From positions 3,720,001 through 3,784,000 of the forward strand of contig NZ_NERD01000002.1 in the NCBI RefSeq assembly GCF_002799155.1: 64,000 nt of DNA. The letters are read 5' to 3'. The translations under genes were made by a program, and so were the position numbers. Numbering within the stretch: the first letter of the stretch is position 1; each line of letters opens with the position of its first letter. This document shows positions 32,010-41,379 of this stretch, piece by piece. The DNA is from Stenotrophomonas maltophilia. Lineage in GTDB: Bacteria; Pseudomonadota; Gammaproteobacteria; Xanthomonadales; Xanthomonadaceae. The notes below the pieces were generated by a model, which had not been told where the DNA came from, searched no databases, and saw only the letters and a program-made list of their open reading frames with translations.

Positions 32010-32759
32010 TTATTTGCTGCTGACGTACTTCTCGCGGCGGATCTGCGGGTTGCCCAGGCCTGCGGCCTTCAGCAGCTCGGCGCAGGCATCGACCATGTCC
32101 GGGTTGCCGCACAGGTAGGCGATGTCGGTGGCCGGGTCCGGGGTGAAGCCGGCCAGCGCCTGCTGCACGTAGCCGTGCTGCACGTCCGGGTGCGGAGCGG
32201 CCGGCAGTTCGCGCGACAGGCACGGCACATAGCGGAAGTTCGGGTGTTTTTCGGCGAAGCTGTAGAAGTCTTCGCTGTACAGCAGCTCGCCCGGGCTGCG
32301 CGCGCCCTGCAGCAGCACGATCTGCACACCGCGCTCGGCCATGGCCTTTTCCAGCAGCGGCAGCATCGAGCGGTACGGGGTGACGCCGGTACCGGTGGCG
32401 ATCAGCAGGTAACGGGCGTTGTGGTCACCGGGATTCAGGCAGAACCGGCCATAGGGGCCGGACGCACTGATCTGGCCGCCCTGCTCCAGCGCCTCGAACA
32501 GGGCCGTGGCGGCGCCGCCGGGCACGAAGCTGACCGCGATATCCACCGCCTCGCCCGGGCCCAGCGCATGGTCATGGATGGTCGCCAGCGAGTAGCTGCG
32601 CTTGGTTTCAGTGCCGTCGGCGTAGCTGAAATGGACCTGGATGAACTGGCCGGGCTGGAAATCCAGCGGCTGTCCATCATCACGCACGAACTGGTAGTGG
32701 CCGACGGTCGGGGCCAGCATGCGGCAGCCGACCAGCTTGAGGGGGAATTGAACAGGCAC
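32010..32759 (-). CDS. fpr: Ferredoxin--NADP reductase
   Basis: A 249-residue FAD enzyme moving electrons between NADPH and ferredoxin or flavodoxin. Visible motifs are the FAD site KRSYSLATIHD, the NADP segment LIATGTGVTPYRSML, LLQGARSPGELLY, and the C-terminal YLCGNPDMVDACAEL. The last residues REKYVSSK match the short C-terminal tail of gammaproteobacterial Fpr. Start at the ATG 32759. It diverges from yadG. Confidence 0.93.
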   Translation of the reverse strand: MPVQFPLKLVGCRMLAPTVGHYQFVRDDGQPLDFQPGQFIQVHFSYADGTETKRSYSLATIHDHALGPGEAVDIAVSFVPGGAATALFEALEQGGQISASGPYGRFCLNPGDHNARYLLIATGTGVTPYRSMLPLLEKAMAERGVQIVLLQGARSPGELLYSEDFYSFAEKHPNFRYVPCLSRELPAAPHPDVQHGYVQQALAGFTPDPATDIAYLCGNPDMVDACAELLKAAGLGNPQIRREKYVSSK

Positions 32760-32805
32760 GACTTTTCGGGACAGTGTGTAGCCGGGGCAAGCCCTCGGGG
32801 TCTTC

Positions 32806-32811
32806 TATAAT
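32806..32811 (+). promoter_or_regulatory. Perfect -10 box (TATAAT) ahead of yadG
   Basis: TATAAT stands 33 bases before the yadG ATG in an otherwise GC-rich gap. No good -35 hexamer was found at 16-18 bases, so an activator or a weak -35 is implied. Confidence 0.45.
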
Positions 32812-32843
32812 AGCCGCTCCCCGCCCCTCTCCAGCGCCAGCCC

Positions 32844-33812
32844 ATGGGCGCGAAGGCTTCGAGCTTGGCATCCCAGAACGATACGGCGCCCGCCCTGCGC
32901 GTGCGCGACCTGCGCAAGACCTACGACAACGGCACCCAGGCCCTGAAGGGGGTTTCCCTGGAAGTGGCCCCGGGCGACTTCTTCGCCCTGCTCGGCCCCA
33001 ACGGTGCCGGCAAGTCGACCCTGATCGGCATCATCAGCTCCCTGGTCAACCTCAGCGAGGGCCAGGTGGAGGTGTTCGGCAGCGACCTGGTGCGCAACCG
33101 CAGCGCCACCATGCGCCTGATCGGGCTGGTGCCGCAGGAAATCAACTTCAACCTGTTCGAAAAGCCCTTCGACATCCTGGTGAACTACGCCGGCTTCTAT
33201 GGCGTGCCGCGCGAGGAAGCCGAGCAGCGCGCCGAAGAGGAACTGAAGCGGGCCCACCTGTGGGAAAAGGCGCAGGTGATGAGCCGCACGCTGTCCGGCG
33301 GCATGAAGCGCCGGCTGATGATCGCCCGCGCGATGATGACGCGCCCGCGCCTGCTGATCCTGGACGAGCCGACCGCCGGCGTGGACATCGAGATCCGCCG
33401 CGACATGTGGCGCGTGCTGAAGGAGATCAACGCTGCCGGCACCACGATCATCCTCACCACGCACTATCTGGAAGAAGCCGAGTACCTGTGCCGCCACCTG
33501 GCGATCATCAACCATGGCCAGATCGTCGAGCAGGGGCCGATGCGCACCCTGCTGGCCAAGCTGGACGTGGAAGGCTTCCTGCTGGACATCGACGGTGACC
33601 TGCCGGCGCAGCTGCCGGTGATCGAAGGCGCGACCCTGACCGCGCCGGACCCGCATACGCTGGACATCGACATGCCGCGCGCGATGGACCTCAACCGCGT
33701 GTTCGCCACGCTCAACGAGTCCGGCATCCGCGTGCGCTCGATGCGTACCAAGAGCAACCGCCTGGAGGAGCTGTTCGTGCGCCTCACCGGCAACCTGGAG
33801 AAGCCTGCATGA
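32844..33812 (+). CDS. yadG: ABC-2 transporter ATP-binding protein
   Basis: A 322-residue ATPase: Walker A GPNGAGKS (51-58), signature LSGGMKRRLMIARAM, Walker B LLILDEPTAGVD and switch TTHYLEEAEY. The sequence PQEINFNLFEKPFDILVNYAGFYGV is typical for E. coli YadG. The C-terminal extension (about 235-320) is normal for this subgroup. It overlaps yadH by four bases (ATGA). The substrate is unknown. Confidence 0.92.
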   Translation: MGAKASSLASQNDTAPALRVRDLRKTYDNGTQALKGVSLEVAPGDFFALLGPNGAGKSTLIGIISSLVNLSEGQVEVFGSDLVRNRSATMRLIGLVPQEINFNLFEKPFDILVNYAGFYGVPREEAEQRAEEELKRAHLWEKAQVMSRTLSGGMKRRLMIARAMMTRPRLLILDEPTAGVDIEIRRDMWRVLKEINAAGTTIILTTHYLEEAEYLCRHLAIINHGQIVEQGPMRTLLAKLDVEGFLLDIDGDLPAQLPVIEGATLTAPDPHTLDIDMPRAMDLNRVFATLNESGIRVRSMRTKSNRLEELFVRLTGNLEKPA

Positions 33813-34600
33813 GCACCACCGAGCTGACCGACGGCCAGCGCAACCGCGTCGCACTGTTGACCATCGTGCGCCGTGAAGTCGCCCGCATCATGCGCATCTG
33901 GGGCCAGACCCTGGTGCCGCCGGCGATCACCATGACCCTGTACTTCCTGATCTTCGGCCGCCTGATCGGCTCGCGGGTGGGCAACATGGGCGAGTACAGC
34001 TACATGGAGTTCATCGTGCCGGGCCTGGTGATGATGAGCGTGATCCAGAACAGCTACGGCAACATCAGCTCCTCGTTCTTCGGCGCCAAGTTCGGCCGCC
34101 ACGTGGAAGAACTGCTGGTCAGCCCGATGCCGAACTGGGTGATCCTCTGGGGCTACGTCGCCGGCGCAGTGCTGCGCGGCCTGATGGTGGGCGTGATCGT
34201 GCTGATCATCGCCATGTTCTTCACCCCGGTGCGCATCCCGCACCCGCTGGTGACGCTGAGCACGGTGATCCTGGGTGCGACGATCTTCTCGCTGGCCGGT
34301 TTCATCAATGCGGTGTATGCCAAGAAATTCGATGACGTGGCGATCGTGCCGACCTTCATCCTGACCCCGCTGACCTACCTGGGTGGCGTGTTCTATTCGG
34401 TGAAGCTGTTGCCGGGCTGGGCGGAAGCGGCCACGCACGCGAACCCGATCTTCTACATGGTCAACGCATTCCGCTATGGCCTGCTGGGCAGCAGCGATGT
34501 GCCGTTGTGGGTGGCCTATGCGCTGATGATCGGTTTCGTGGTGATGCTGACCGCGGTGGCGCTGTGGCTGCTGCGTCGCGGCGTGGGCATGCGCAGCTGA
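33809..34600 (+). CDS. yadH: ABC-2 transporter permease
   Basis: A 263-residue permease with six hydrophobic helices. YSYMEFIVPGLVMMSVIQNSYGN, FGRHVEELLVSPMPNWVILWGY and GGVFYSVKLLPGWAEAATHANP follow E. coli YadH. The ATG overlaps the yadG stop, so the pair is translated together and forms one exporter. Confidence 0.92.
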   Translation: MSTTELTDGQRNRVALLTIVRREVARIMRIWGQTLVPPAITMTLYFLIFGRLIGSRVGNMGEYSYMEFIVPGLVMMSVIQNSYGNISSSFFGAKFGRHVEELLVSPMPNWVILWGYVAGAVLRGLMVGVIVLIIAMFFTPVRIPHPLVTLSTVILGATIFSLAGFINAVYAKKFDDVAIVPTFILTPLTYLGGVFYSVKLLPGWAEAATHANPIFYMVNAFRYGLLGSSDVPLWVAYALMIGFVVMLTAVALWLLRRGVGMRS

Positions 34601-34692
34601 GGGTTGCCTGCAGGGCCTGCGGCCCTGCACCCGCCGAATCAACTTCAACGGCAACGGCAACGGCCACGGCAAAAGCTGACTATCCGTGGGAT

Positions 34693-34794
34693 GGCGGGGT
34701 GGGTCCGGTTGCGGGAGACGCCGTGAACCCATCCCTGGGGGCTTGGCCGCGGCATCCATGCCGCGGACACTCCCGCAACCGGATCCACCCCGCC
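34693..34794. repeat. Long imperfect palindrome, 102 bp
   Basis: Outer arms 34693-34717 and 34770-34794 match at 24 of 25 positions (GGCGGGGTGG...GCGGGAG). Inside lie ACCCATCCCTGGGGGC and a perfect CCGCGGCAT/ATGCCGCGG hairpin (34747-34766). It encodes nothing and resembles dispersed structured repeats of Xanthomonadaceae genomes. Confidence 0.8.
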
Positions 34795-34837
34795 TTCGAC
34801 AGATTTCCGCGATCTGTCGGAACGGCATTCTGCTCTG

Positions 34838-34885
34838 GTAGGTGTCAACCTTGGTCGACACGGTAGATCCACGCCATGCGTGGAT
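34838..34885. repeat. Two GTAG-type palindromes
   Basis: 34838-34861 is GTAGGTGTCAACC...GACAC and 34863-34885 is the ATCCACGC/GCGTGGAT type already seen at 10419 and 13768; they are separated by one base. Confidence 0.7.
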
Positions 34886-34954
34886 GAATCGTTCCCTATA
34901 GAGCCAAGCCGATGCTTGGCTCTTTTCGTTTCGGATTACGGCTAGGCTGTGGCG

Positions 34955-35722
34955 ATGAAGATCACTTCCATTCCGTTGGACAAGGCCGTGTCAGATGGTC
35001 CGATCGATGCCTTCAGCCATGCCCTGCTGAGCGACTCGCCCACGCTGGATGAGGTGCTGGAATACCTGGCCTCGCTGCACGTGGCCGATCCCCGCCACCG
35101 CTATCTGTGCACGCTCGACGATCCCGGCCAGTGCCGCTACACCAGCATGCATGCGTCCGACGACGAGCGCATCGCGCTGTACGAGGACGAAGACCCGGCG
35201 ACGCCGGAAGACGCGCTGGCGGCACGCGAGCGGTTGCTGGCGCATGTCATCGCGCAGCTCGATCACTCCTCTCATCGGCTGGAATGGACCACCCTGCCGG
35301 GCACCTTGCTGTGCAATGACGCAGACATCGAGGCGCTGGTCACGGCCAATGCTGCGCCGGATCTGATCGCCGACGAGGTGGTCTGCGTGCAGCAGGTGCC
35401 CGTGGCCCGCGACGACCTGCTGATTGCCGCCCTTCCCAACGGCTACTTCAGCGCGGACTGGGACCTCTTCCAGAACCACGCCCTGATCCGGTACCTGCAG
35501 CAGCAATACGACTACCGCCTGTTCGGGCTCGGCGCATCGTGGCTCGGCTTCCGGCGCGACAGTGCACCGTCGCCTGCACAAGCGGACGCGTTGGTCGCGG
35601 ACCTGCAGCGCGTCTACGCTGCAGGAACGCACGATACCTGGTCACAACTGGCCGCAACGCTGGCCACCCGCACCACGCTTCTATTGGGATACACCGAAGG
35701 CTTCAGCGAACAACTGCCCTGA
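34955..35722 (+). CDS. Hypothetical acidic protein
   Basis: A 255-residue soluble protein rich in Asp and Glu with no signal peptide or membrane helix. It starts MKITSIPLDKAVSDGPIDAF at the ATG 34955; a GTG two codons earlier is an alternative. Central acidic stretch DEDPATPEDALAARERLLAH, then helical and aromatic segments (YFSADWDLFQNHALIRYL). No family was recognised. The content looks like an intracellular lineage-specific protein. Confidence 0.7.
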   Translation: MKITSIPLDKAVSDGPIDAFSHALLSDSPTLDEVLEYLASLHVADPRHRYLCTLDDPGQCRYTSMHASDDERIALYEDEDPATPEDALAARERLLAHVIAQLDHSSHRLEWTTLPGTLLCNDADIEALVTANAAPDLIADEVVCVQQVPVARDDLLIAALPNGYFSADWDLFQNHALIRYLQQQYDYRLFGLGASWLGFRRDSAPSPAQADALVADLQRVYAAGTHDTWSQLAATLATRTTLLLGYTEGFSEQLP

Positions 35723-35910
35723 GCGCGGCTCTACACGAGCGAGCGACCCGCTTCCGCCTTCGCTTTTGATCTGTTTTCCGAGGTGGCCGCGCCCGGATAC
35801 TGGCAGGGGTCGTGAAACCAACTCCGCGAACCACCACGAGGGGCTCCGCCGTTGGCCGCAATCTCCGGCACAATCGAAATCCTGATTCCCCAGAAAACGG
35901 TGAACGTGCA

Positions 35911-36849
35911 ATGCGCATCCTGATCCTCGGCGCCGGCGGTACCGGCGGTTACTTCGGCGGCCGCCTGGCCCAGGCCGGCGTGGACGTGACCTTCCTTGTG
36001 CGCCCCGCACGCGCCGCCCAGCTGGATCGCGACGGCCTGGTCATCCGCAGCCCGCTCGGCGATGCCAGCCTCCCGGTACAGCATGTCACCGCCGACGCGC
36101 TGCCTGCGCTCGCCGCACAGAAGCCGTTCGACCTGGTCATCCTCAGCTGCAAGGCCTACGACCTGTCCAGTTCGATCGACGCCATTGCCCCGGCCGTTGG
36201 CGCAGGCACCACCGTACTGCCCATCCTCAATGGCCTGCATCACTACAACGCCCTGGACGCGCGCTTCGGCCGCGACGCCGTGCTTGGCGGCCTGTGCTTC
36301 ATCAGCGCCACCAAGGCCCCCGACGGCGCCGTGCTGCACCTCGGCAAGCCGGCCAAGCTCACCTTCGGCGAGCGCGACGGTGGCGCGCTGTCCGCGCGCG
36401 TGCGCGGCTTCGCTGCGGTCTGCGCGCAGGCCCAGCTTGATCACCTGGCCAGCCAGCACATCGGCCAGGAGCAATGGATCAAGTACACCTTCCTGACCGC
36501 GCTGGCCGCCGCCACCTGCCTGCTGCGTGCGGATATCGGCACCATCGTCGCCACCGATGATGGCGAGGCGATCGTGCGCGGCCTGTACGACGAATGCCTG
36601 GCCGTGGCCGAAGCTGCCGGTGAGCCGATTCCCGATGCCGCGCAGGACGCCGCGCGCGCCACCCTGACCCAGGCGGGCTCGGCGTTGAAGGCATCGATGC
36701 TGCGTGACCTGGAAGCCGGCCAGCAGGTGGAGGCCGAACAGATCGTCGGCGACATGCTGGCGCGCGCGCGCAAGGCCGACCAGGAAGCCCTGCTGCTGCA
36801 GGTCGCCTACAGCAGCCTGCAGGCCTACCAGGCACTGCGCAGCGCGTGA
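35911..36849 (+). CDS. 2-dehydropantoate 2-reductase family protein
   Basis: A 312-residue NADP-dependent reductase of the ketopantoate reductase family. It starts MRILILGAGGTGGYFGGRLAQAG (Rossmann loop GAGGTGG) at the ATG 35911, and the frame's upstream 33 codons are dropped. LVILSCKAYDLSS holds the conserved Lys, and EQWIKYTFLTALAAATCL the second Lys; SMLRDLEAGQQVEAEQIVGDML is the C-terminal signature. Several paralogues of this family exist in such genomes, so a role in pantothenate synthesis is possible but not certain. The GTG of the next gene overlaps its stop. Confidence 0.88.
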   Translation: MRILILGAGGTGGYFGGRLAQAGVDVTFLVRPARAAQLDRDGLVIRSPLGDASLPVQHVTADALPALAAQKPFDLVILSCKAYDLSSSIDAIAPAVGAGTTVLPILNGLHHYNALDARFGRDAVLGGLCFISATKAPDGAVLHLGKPAKLTFGERDGGALSARVRGFAAVCAQAQLDHLASQHIGQEQWIKYTFLTALAAATCLLRADIGTIVATDDGEAIVRGLYDECLAVAEAAGEPIPDAAQDAARATLTQAGSALKASMLRDLEAGQQVEAEQIVGDMLARARKADQEALLLQVAYSSLQAYQALRSA

Positions 36850-37769
36850 GCCAGACGTTGCAGGCCAGCACGCTGCCGGCGCGGGTCCTGATCCTTGGCA
36901 TGGGCTGGAGCGGACGCGTGCTGGCCCAGCATCTGCAGGCATTGGGCGCATGCGTCGCCGGCACTGTACGCGATCCGGAGTCGGCACCACAGGATGGCCT
37001 GCGGCGCCATCCGCTGCGTGCCGACGCCACGCCATCGCCTGCCCTGCTCGATGAGGTCGCGCGGGCCGAGGCCGTGCTGTGCAGCGTGCCGCCCGACGCC
37101 GATGGCGATCCCGCACTGCGCCGGCTGTTGCCCGCGCTGCAAGCCAGCCCGGCCTTGCGCTGGGTCGGCTACCTGTCATCGACCTCGGTGTACGCCGACC
37201 GCGCCGGCGGCCGGGTCGACGAGCGCAGCGCAGCCGATGCCACTGAAACAGCCGGCGTGCAGCGCCTGCGGGCCGAAGCGCAATGGCGTGCGCTTGCTGA
37301 AGTACGCGGTATCGCATCGGCGCTGTTCCGCCTGCCCGGCCTGTACGGGCCCGGGCGCAATGCGCTGCTGCAGCTGGCTCAGGGACGTGCCCGCCACGTA
37401 GTGCGTCCTGGGCTGGCATTCAACCGACTGCACGTGGATGACCTGGCAAGGGTCGTTATCGCGTCGATGCAGCGGCCGTGCGTGGATGGACTGTACCTGC
37501 CGTCCGATGACGAGCCGGCACCGCCGCAGGAGGTACTGGCCTTCGCCGCGCAGCTGGGCGGGTTTGCGATGCCACCTGCCGTGGCATGGGACGACCCCGC
37601 ACTGAGCCCGACGCTACGGCGCTTCTACGAGAGCAACAAGCGCATCGACAGTCGCGGCACGCGTGAAGCGCTGGCGTGGGAGCCAAGGTTCCCGACGTAC
37701 CGGGAAGGACTGGAAGATCTGGCTGCGGCGCTCGCTCCCGGCTTCGGGCGTTCACAGCTGCCGCGGTAG
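36846..37769 (+). CDS. NAD(P)-binding SDR/epimerase-like protein (YeeZ type)
   Basis: A 307-residue extended SDR-like protein with the nucleotide loop VLILGMGWSGRVLAQHL, a YLSSTSVYADRAGGRVDE active-site region and FRLPGLYGPGRNAL. The start is a GTG at 36846 that overlaps the stop of the preceding gene (GTGA). The Tyr-x-x-x-Lys pair is not obvious, as in YeeZ proteins. The substrate is unknown. Confidence 0.85.
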   Translation: MSQTLQASTLPARVLILGMGWSGRVLAQHLQALGACVAGTVRDPESAPQDGLRRHPLRADATPSPALLDEVARAEAVLCSVPPDADGDPALRRLLPALQASPALRWVGYLSSTSVYADRAGGRVDERSAADATETAGVQRLRAEAQWRALAEVRGIASALFRLPGLYGPGRNALLQLAQGRARHVVRPGLAFNRLHVDDLARVVIASMQRPCVDGLYLPSDDEPAPPQEVLAFAAQLGGFAMPPAVAWDDPALSPTLRRFYESNKRIDSRGTREALAWEPRFPTYREGLEDLAAALAPGFGRSQLPR

Positions 37770-37796
37770 GGCCGGCCGCTGATCGGCGCGAGCCGA

Positions 37797-38600
37797 TCAA
37801 CCCGCATCGGGCAGGCGGAAGAACGCACGCGTCGCCGCAGTTGCATTCGCGGCGGTCACCGCCACGTCCTCGCCGCGGTCGCGCGCCAGTTCTTCCACGA
37901 TGTGCGACAGGAACATCGGCTCGTTGCGGCGGTCCTTCGGCATCGGCTTCAGCGTGCGCGGCAGCAGGTACGGCGCGTCGGTCTCGATCATCAGGCGGTT
38001 GGCCGGAATGTTCTTCACCAGCTCGCGCAGGTGCGCGCCACGGCGTTCGTCGCACAGCCAGCCGGTGATGCCGATGTACCAGTCCTGGTCCAGGTAATCG
38101 AACAGCTCGTCGCGTTCGCCGGTGAAGCAATGCACCACCGCCGGCCCGATGCGACCCTCGACGTTCTTCATCTGCGCCATGAAATCGGCATGCGCGTCGC
38201 GCTGGTGCAGGAACAGCGGCTTGCCGTTGTCTGCGGCCAGCTGCAGCTGGCGCTCGAAGGCACGATGCTGGGCCGGGCGCGGCGAGAAGTCACGGAAGTA
38301 GTCCAGCCCGCATTCGCCCACCGCCACCACTTCCGGGTGGGCATGCAGCGCGCGCATCTCGGCATCGCATTCCTCGGTGTACTCCATCGCGTGGTGCGGG
38401 TGCACGCCGGCGGTCGCATACAGGAAGCCGGGGTGCTGCTGGGCCAGCTGCACGGCCAGCGGTGAGTGCTCGCGGCTGGCACCGGTGATGACCATCTGCA
38501 CCACGCCGGCCTGGCGCGCGCGCTCCAGCACGGCATCGCGGTCGCGGTCGAAGGAGTCGTGGGTCAGGTTGGCGCCGATATCGATCAGGTGCATGGTCAT
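37797..38600 (-). CDS. tatD: TatD-family DNase
   Basis: A 267-residue metal-dependent hydrolase with 3'-5' exonuclease activity in E. coli. Metal sites are visible: IDIGANLTHDSF, GVHPHHAMEY, VGECGLDYFRDFSPRPAQ, LFLHQRDAHADF, VVHCFTGERDEL and IETDAPYLLPR. The ATG at 38600 gives MTMHLIDIGANL; 38594 is a possible alternative. It diverges from hrpB by 61 bases. Confidence 0.93.
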   Translation of the reverse strand: MTMHLIDIGANLTHDSFDRDRDAVLERARQAGVVQMVITGASREHSPLAVQLAQQHPGFLYATAGVHPHHAMEYTEECDAEMRALHAHPEVVAVGECGLDYFRDFSPRPAQHRAFERQLQLAADNGKPLFLHQRDAHADFMAQMKNVEGRIGPAVVHCFTGERDELFDYLDQDWYIGITGWLCDERRGAHLRELVKNIPANRLMIETDAPYLLPRTLKPMPKDRRNEPMFLSHIVEELARDRGEDVAVTAANATAATRAFFRLPDAG

Positions 38601-38661
38601 CGCGGGGGAAAAGTGCCCGCGCATTGTACCTGCGCCCGCCGTGGCCCCTTATCCTTTGCAC

Positions 38662-41166
38662 ATGAACGCCCCGCTCTTCCCTATCTCTCCGCTGCTGCCA
38701 CAGATCCAGCAGCACCTGGCCACACACCCTCGGCTGGTGCTGGAGGCGCCGCCCGGCGCCGGCAAGACCACCCAGGTACCACTGGCGCTGCTCGATGCAG
38801 CGTGGCTGCAGGGGCGGAAGATCATCCTGCTGGAGCCGCGCCGGGTCGCTGCACGCAGCGCCGCGCAGTTCATGGCGCGGCAACTGGGCGAAGAGGTGGG
38901 CGGCACCGTCGGCTACCGCATCCGCTTCGAGAACAAGGTATCGGCGCGCACCCGCATCGAGGTGGTGACCGAAGGCATCCTGACCCGCATGCTGCAGGAC
39001 GACCCGATGCTGGAAGAGGTCGGTGCGATCCTGTTCGATGAGTTCCACGAACGCCACCTCAGTGGCGACCTCGGCCTGGCGCTGGCGCTGGACGTGCAGG
39101 CACAGCTGCGCGATGACCTGCGCCTGGTGGTGATGTCGGCGACGCTGGATGGTGAGCGCCTGGCACGTTTCCTCGATGCGCCGCGCCTGAGCAGCGAAGG
39201 TCGCAGCTACCCGGTGGCGGTCAGCCATTTCCCGGCGCGCCGCGATGAGGCGCTGGAACTGCAGGTACGCCGCGCGGTGCAGCAGGCCCTGGCTGAACAT
39301 CCCGGTGACCTGCTGGTGTTCCTGCCCGGCCAGCGCGAGATCGCGCGGGTGCAGGCGGGCCTGCAGGAATCGCTGGACACGGGTGTTGAAGTGCTGGCCC
39401 TGCACGGCGAGCTGCCGGTGGAACAGCAGGCGCGCGTACTGCAGGCGGCCACTGATGGCCGCCGGCGCGTGGTGCTGGCCACCAACGTGGCCGAGTCCTC
39501 GGTGACCCTGCCCGGCGTGCGCGTGGTGATCGACAGCGGCCAGGCACGCGAACCGCGCTACGACCCCAACAGTGGCTTCACCCGGCTGGACGTGGTGGCC
39601 ATCGCCCAGGCGTCGGCCGACCAGCGCGCGGGCCGTGCCGGCCGCGTCGCCGAAGGCGTGGCCTGGCGGCTGTGGCCGCAGTCGCAGCGGCTGGAGCCGC
39701 AGCGCCGCGCCGAGATCGACCAGGTGGAACTGGCCGGGCTGGCGCTGGAACTGGCGGCCTGGGGCAGCAGCGACCTGCGTTTCCTCGATCCGCCCCCGGC
39801 CGGCCCGATGGGTGCCGCGCGCGAACTGCTGCAGCGGCTCGGCGCGCTGTCCAGCAGCGGCGCGATCACCGCGCTCGGCCGCCGTGTACTGGCGCTGGGC
39901 ACGCACCCACGGATGGCAGCGATGCTGCTGGCCGCGCCCGATGCCCGCACGCAGGCACTGGCCGCCGATCTGGCCGCCTTGCTGGACGCGCGCGACCCGC
40001 TGCGCCAGGGCGGTGATGCACTGGCCGCGCGTTGGCGTGCACTGGCGGCGTTCCGCAACGGCCGCGCACCGGGCGACGCCAACCGCAGCGGGCTGGCCGC
40101 CATCGATGCGGCCGCCAAACAATGGCGACGACGCCTGCGCTGTGACGCCACGCCACCCACCAGTATCGAGGCCCACGAACTGGGGGACCTGCTCGCACAT
40201 GCGTTCCCCGACCGGATCGGTGTCCAGCATCCCAGCGATCCGCTGCGCTACCTGTTGGCCAATGGTCGTAGCGCACGCCTGCACGAACTGAGCGACCTGC
40301 GTGGCGAACCGTGGCTGGTAGCCAGCGAACTGCGATTCGAGGCGCGCGATGCGCTGCTGCTGCGTGCCGCGCCGGTGGATGAAGCTCAACTGCGCAAGGC
40401 GTGGCCGGAGCGCTTCGTCACCGAAGATGTGGTGCGCTGGGACAGCGAGCGTCGCGCCCTGGTGGCACTGCGCGAGACCCGTTTCGACCGCATCGTGCTG
40501 GACAGCCGCTCGGCCGGGCGCGTCGATCCGCAGCATGCCGCGCAGGCCCTGACCGACGCGGTGGCCGAGCTCGGCCTGCAGGCGCTGCCGTGGACCGAAG
40601 GCCTGCGCCAGTGGCAGGCACGGGTGGAATCGCTGCGGCGCTGGATGCCCGAGCTCGGCCTGCCCGATTGCAGCGACGACGCCCTGCTGGCCACGCGCGC
40701 GCAATGGCTGCAACCGGCGTTCGCCGGCAAGGCGCGACTGGATGCGCTGGATGAATCCAGCTTCGGCGAAGCGTTGAAGTCGCCGCTGGAGTGGTCGCAG
40801 CGGCAGCTGGTCGAACGTCATGCGCCGACCCGCATTACCGTGCCCTCCGGGCTGGAGCGGCCGATCACCTATGCGCTGGACAGCGAGAGCGGCGATCCGT
40901 TGCCGCCGGTGCTGGCGGTGAAACTGCAGGAACTGTTCGGCCTGGCCGACACGCCGCGCATCGCCGACGGCCGCGTGCCACTGACCCTGCACCTGCTCTC
41001 CCCCGGTGGCCGCCCGCTGCAGGTCACCCAGGATCTGCGCAATTTCTGGGAAAGCACCTACGCCGAGGTGAAAAAGGAAATGAAGGGCCGCTACCCGCGC
41101 CATCCGTGGCCGGATGACCCGTGGACGGCGATGGCCACGCACCGGGCCAAGCCGCGCGGCACCTGA
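38662..41166 (+). CDS. hrpB: ATP-dependent RNA helicase HrpB
   Basis: An 834-residue DEAH-type helicase. Walker A is APPGAGKT (29-36), the DExH box is DEFH (126-129), motif III is SAT (159-161), and motif VI is QRAGRAGRVAEG. The HrpB-specific C-terminal block with RFVTEDVVRWDSERRAL and PRHPWPDDPW at the end is intact. The start ATG 38662 matches the usual length; the long open frame before it overlaps tatD and is not used. In E. coli HrpB is dispensable. Confidence 0.95.
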   Translation: MNAPLFPISPLLPQIQQHLATHPRLVLEAPPGAGKTTQVPLALLDAAWLQGRKIILLEPRRVAARSAAQFMARQLGEEVGGTVGYRIRFENKVSARTRIEVVTEGILTRMLQDDPMLEEVGAILFDEFHERHLSGDLGLALALDVQAQLRDDLRLVVMSATLDGERLARFLDAPRLSSEGRSYPVAVSHFPARRDEALELQVRRAVQQALAEHPGDLLVFLPGQREIARVQAGLQESLDTGVEVLALHGELPVEQQARVLQAATDGRRRVVLATNVAESSVTLPGVRVVIDSGQAREPRYDPNSGFTRLDVVAIAQASADQRAGRAGRVAEGVAWRLWPQSQRLEPQRRAEIDQVELAGLALELAAWGSSDLRFLDPPPAGPMGAARELLQRLGALSSSGAITALGRRVLALGTHPRMAAMLLAAPDARTQALAADLAALLDARDPLRQGGDALAARWRALAAFRNGRAPGDANRSGLAAIDAAAKQWRRRLRCDATPPTSIEAHELGDLLAHAFPDRIGVQHPSDPLRYLLANGRSARLHELSDLRGEPWLVASELRFEARDALLLRAAPVDEAQLRKAWPERFVTEDVVRWDSERRALVALRETRFDRIVLDSRSAGRVDPQHAAQALTDAVAELGLQALPWTEGLRQWQARVESLRRWMPELGLPDCSDDALLATRAQWLQPAFAGKARLDALDESSFGEALKSPLEWSQRQLVERHAPTRITVPSGLERPITYALDSESGDPLPPVLAVKLQELFGLADTPRIADGRVPLTLHLLSPGGRPLQVTQDLRNFWESTYAEVKKEMKGRYPRHPWPDDPWTAMATHRAKPRGT

Positions 41167-41170
41167 AGGC

Positions 41171-41262
41171 GGGGTCGGATCCCTTTGCAACGCAAAGGGC
41201 CCTGACCCCGGGCGCGGCGGTTGGGGTCAGAGCCCTTTCCCAAGGGAAAGGGATCCGACCCC
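41171..41262. repeat. Two adjacent GGGGTC...GACCCC palindromes, copies 6 and 7
   Basis: 41171-41209 is inverted (GGGGTCGGATCCC...CTGACCCC) and 41223-41262 is direct (GGGGTCAGAGCCC...GATCCGACCCC), so the two stand head to head, 13 bases apart, after hrpB. Confidence 0.75.
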
Positions 41263-41379
41263 ACCCTGCCTGATCCTGAATGGCTGCGCTGAAGTCACGC
41301 CACGTGCTGCCTCGACTGACATACCGTTTACGGGCAACACGCGACACTGGACTTCGACCCGAGGCAAAGGACCCCCCGC

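Larger units (their letters stand above)
34601..34954. other. Repeat-filled intergenic region after yadGH
   Basis: No gene. From left to right it holds a GGCAAC microsatellite tract (34646-34671), the 102-bp palindromic element at 34693-34794, and GTAG elements at 34838-34861 and 34863-34885. A GAGCCAAGC/GCTTGGCTC hairpin with TTTTCG after it (34902-34926) resembles a terminator. Confidence 0.6.

Noticed and set aside
34646..34671. GGCAAC repeats as a CRISPR or minisatellite
   Set aside because: Only a few short imperfect units without spacers; a simple microsatellite.
38290..41190. Minus-strand frame of 966 codons opposite hrpB
   Set aside because: Antisense shadow of a conserved helicase; no motif of any family was seen.
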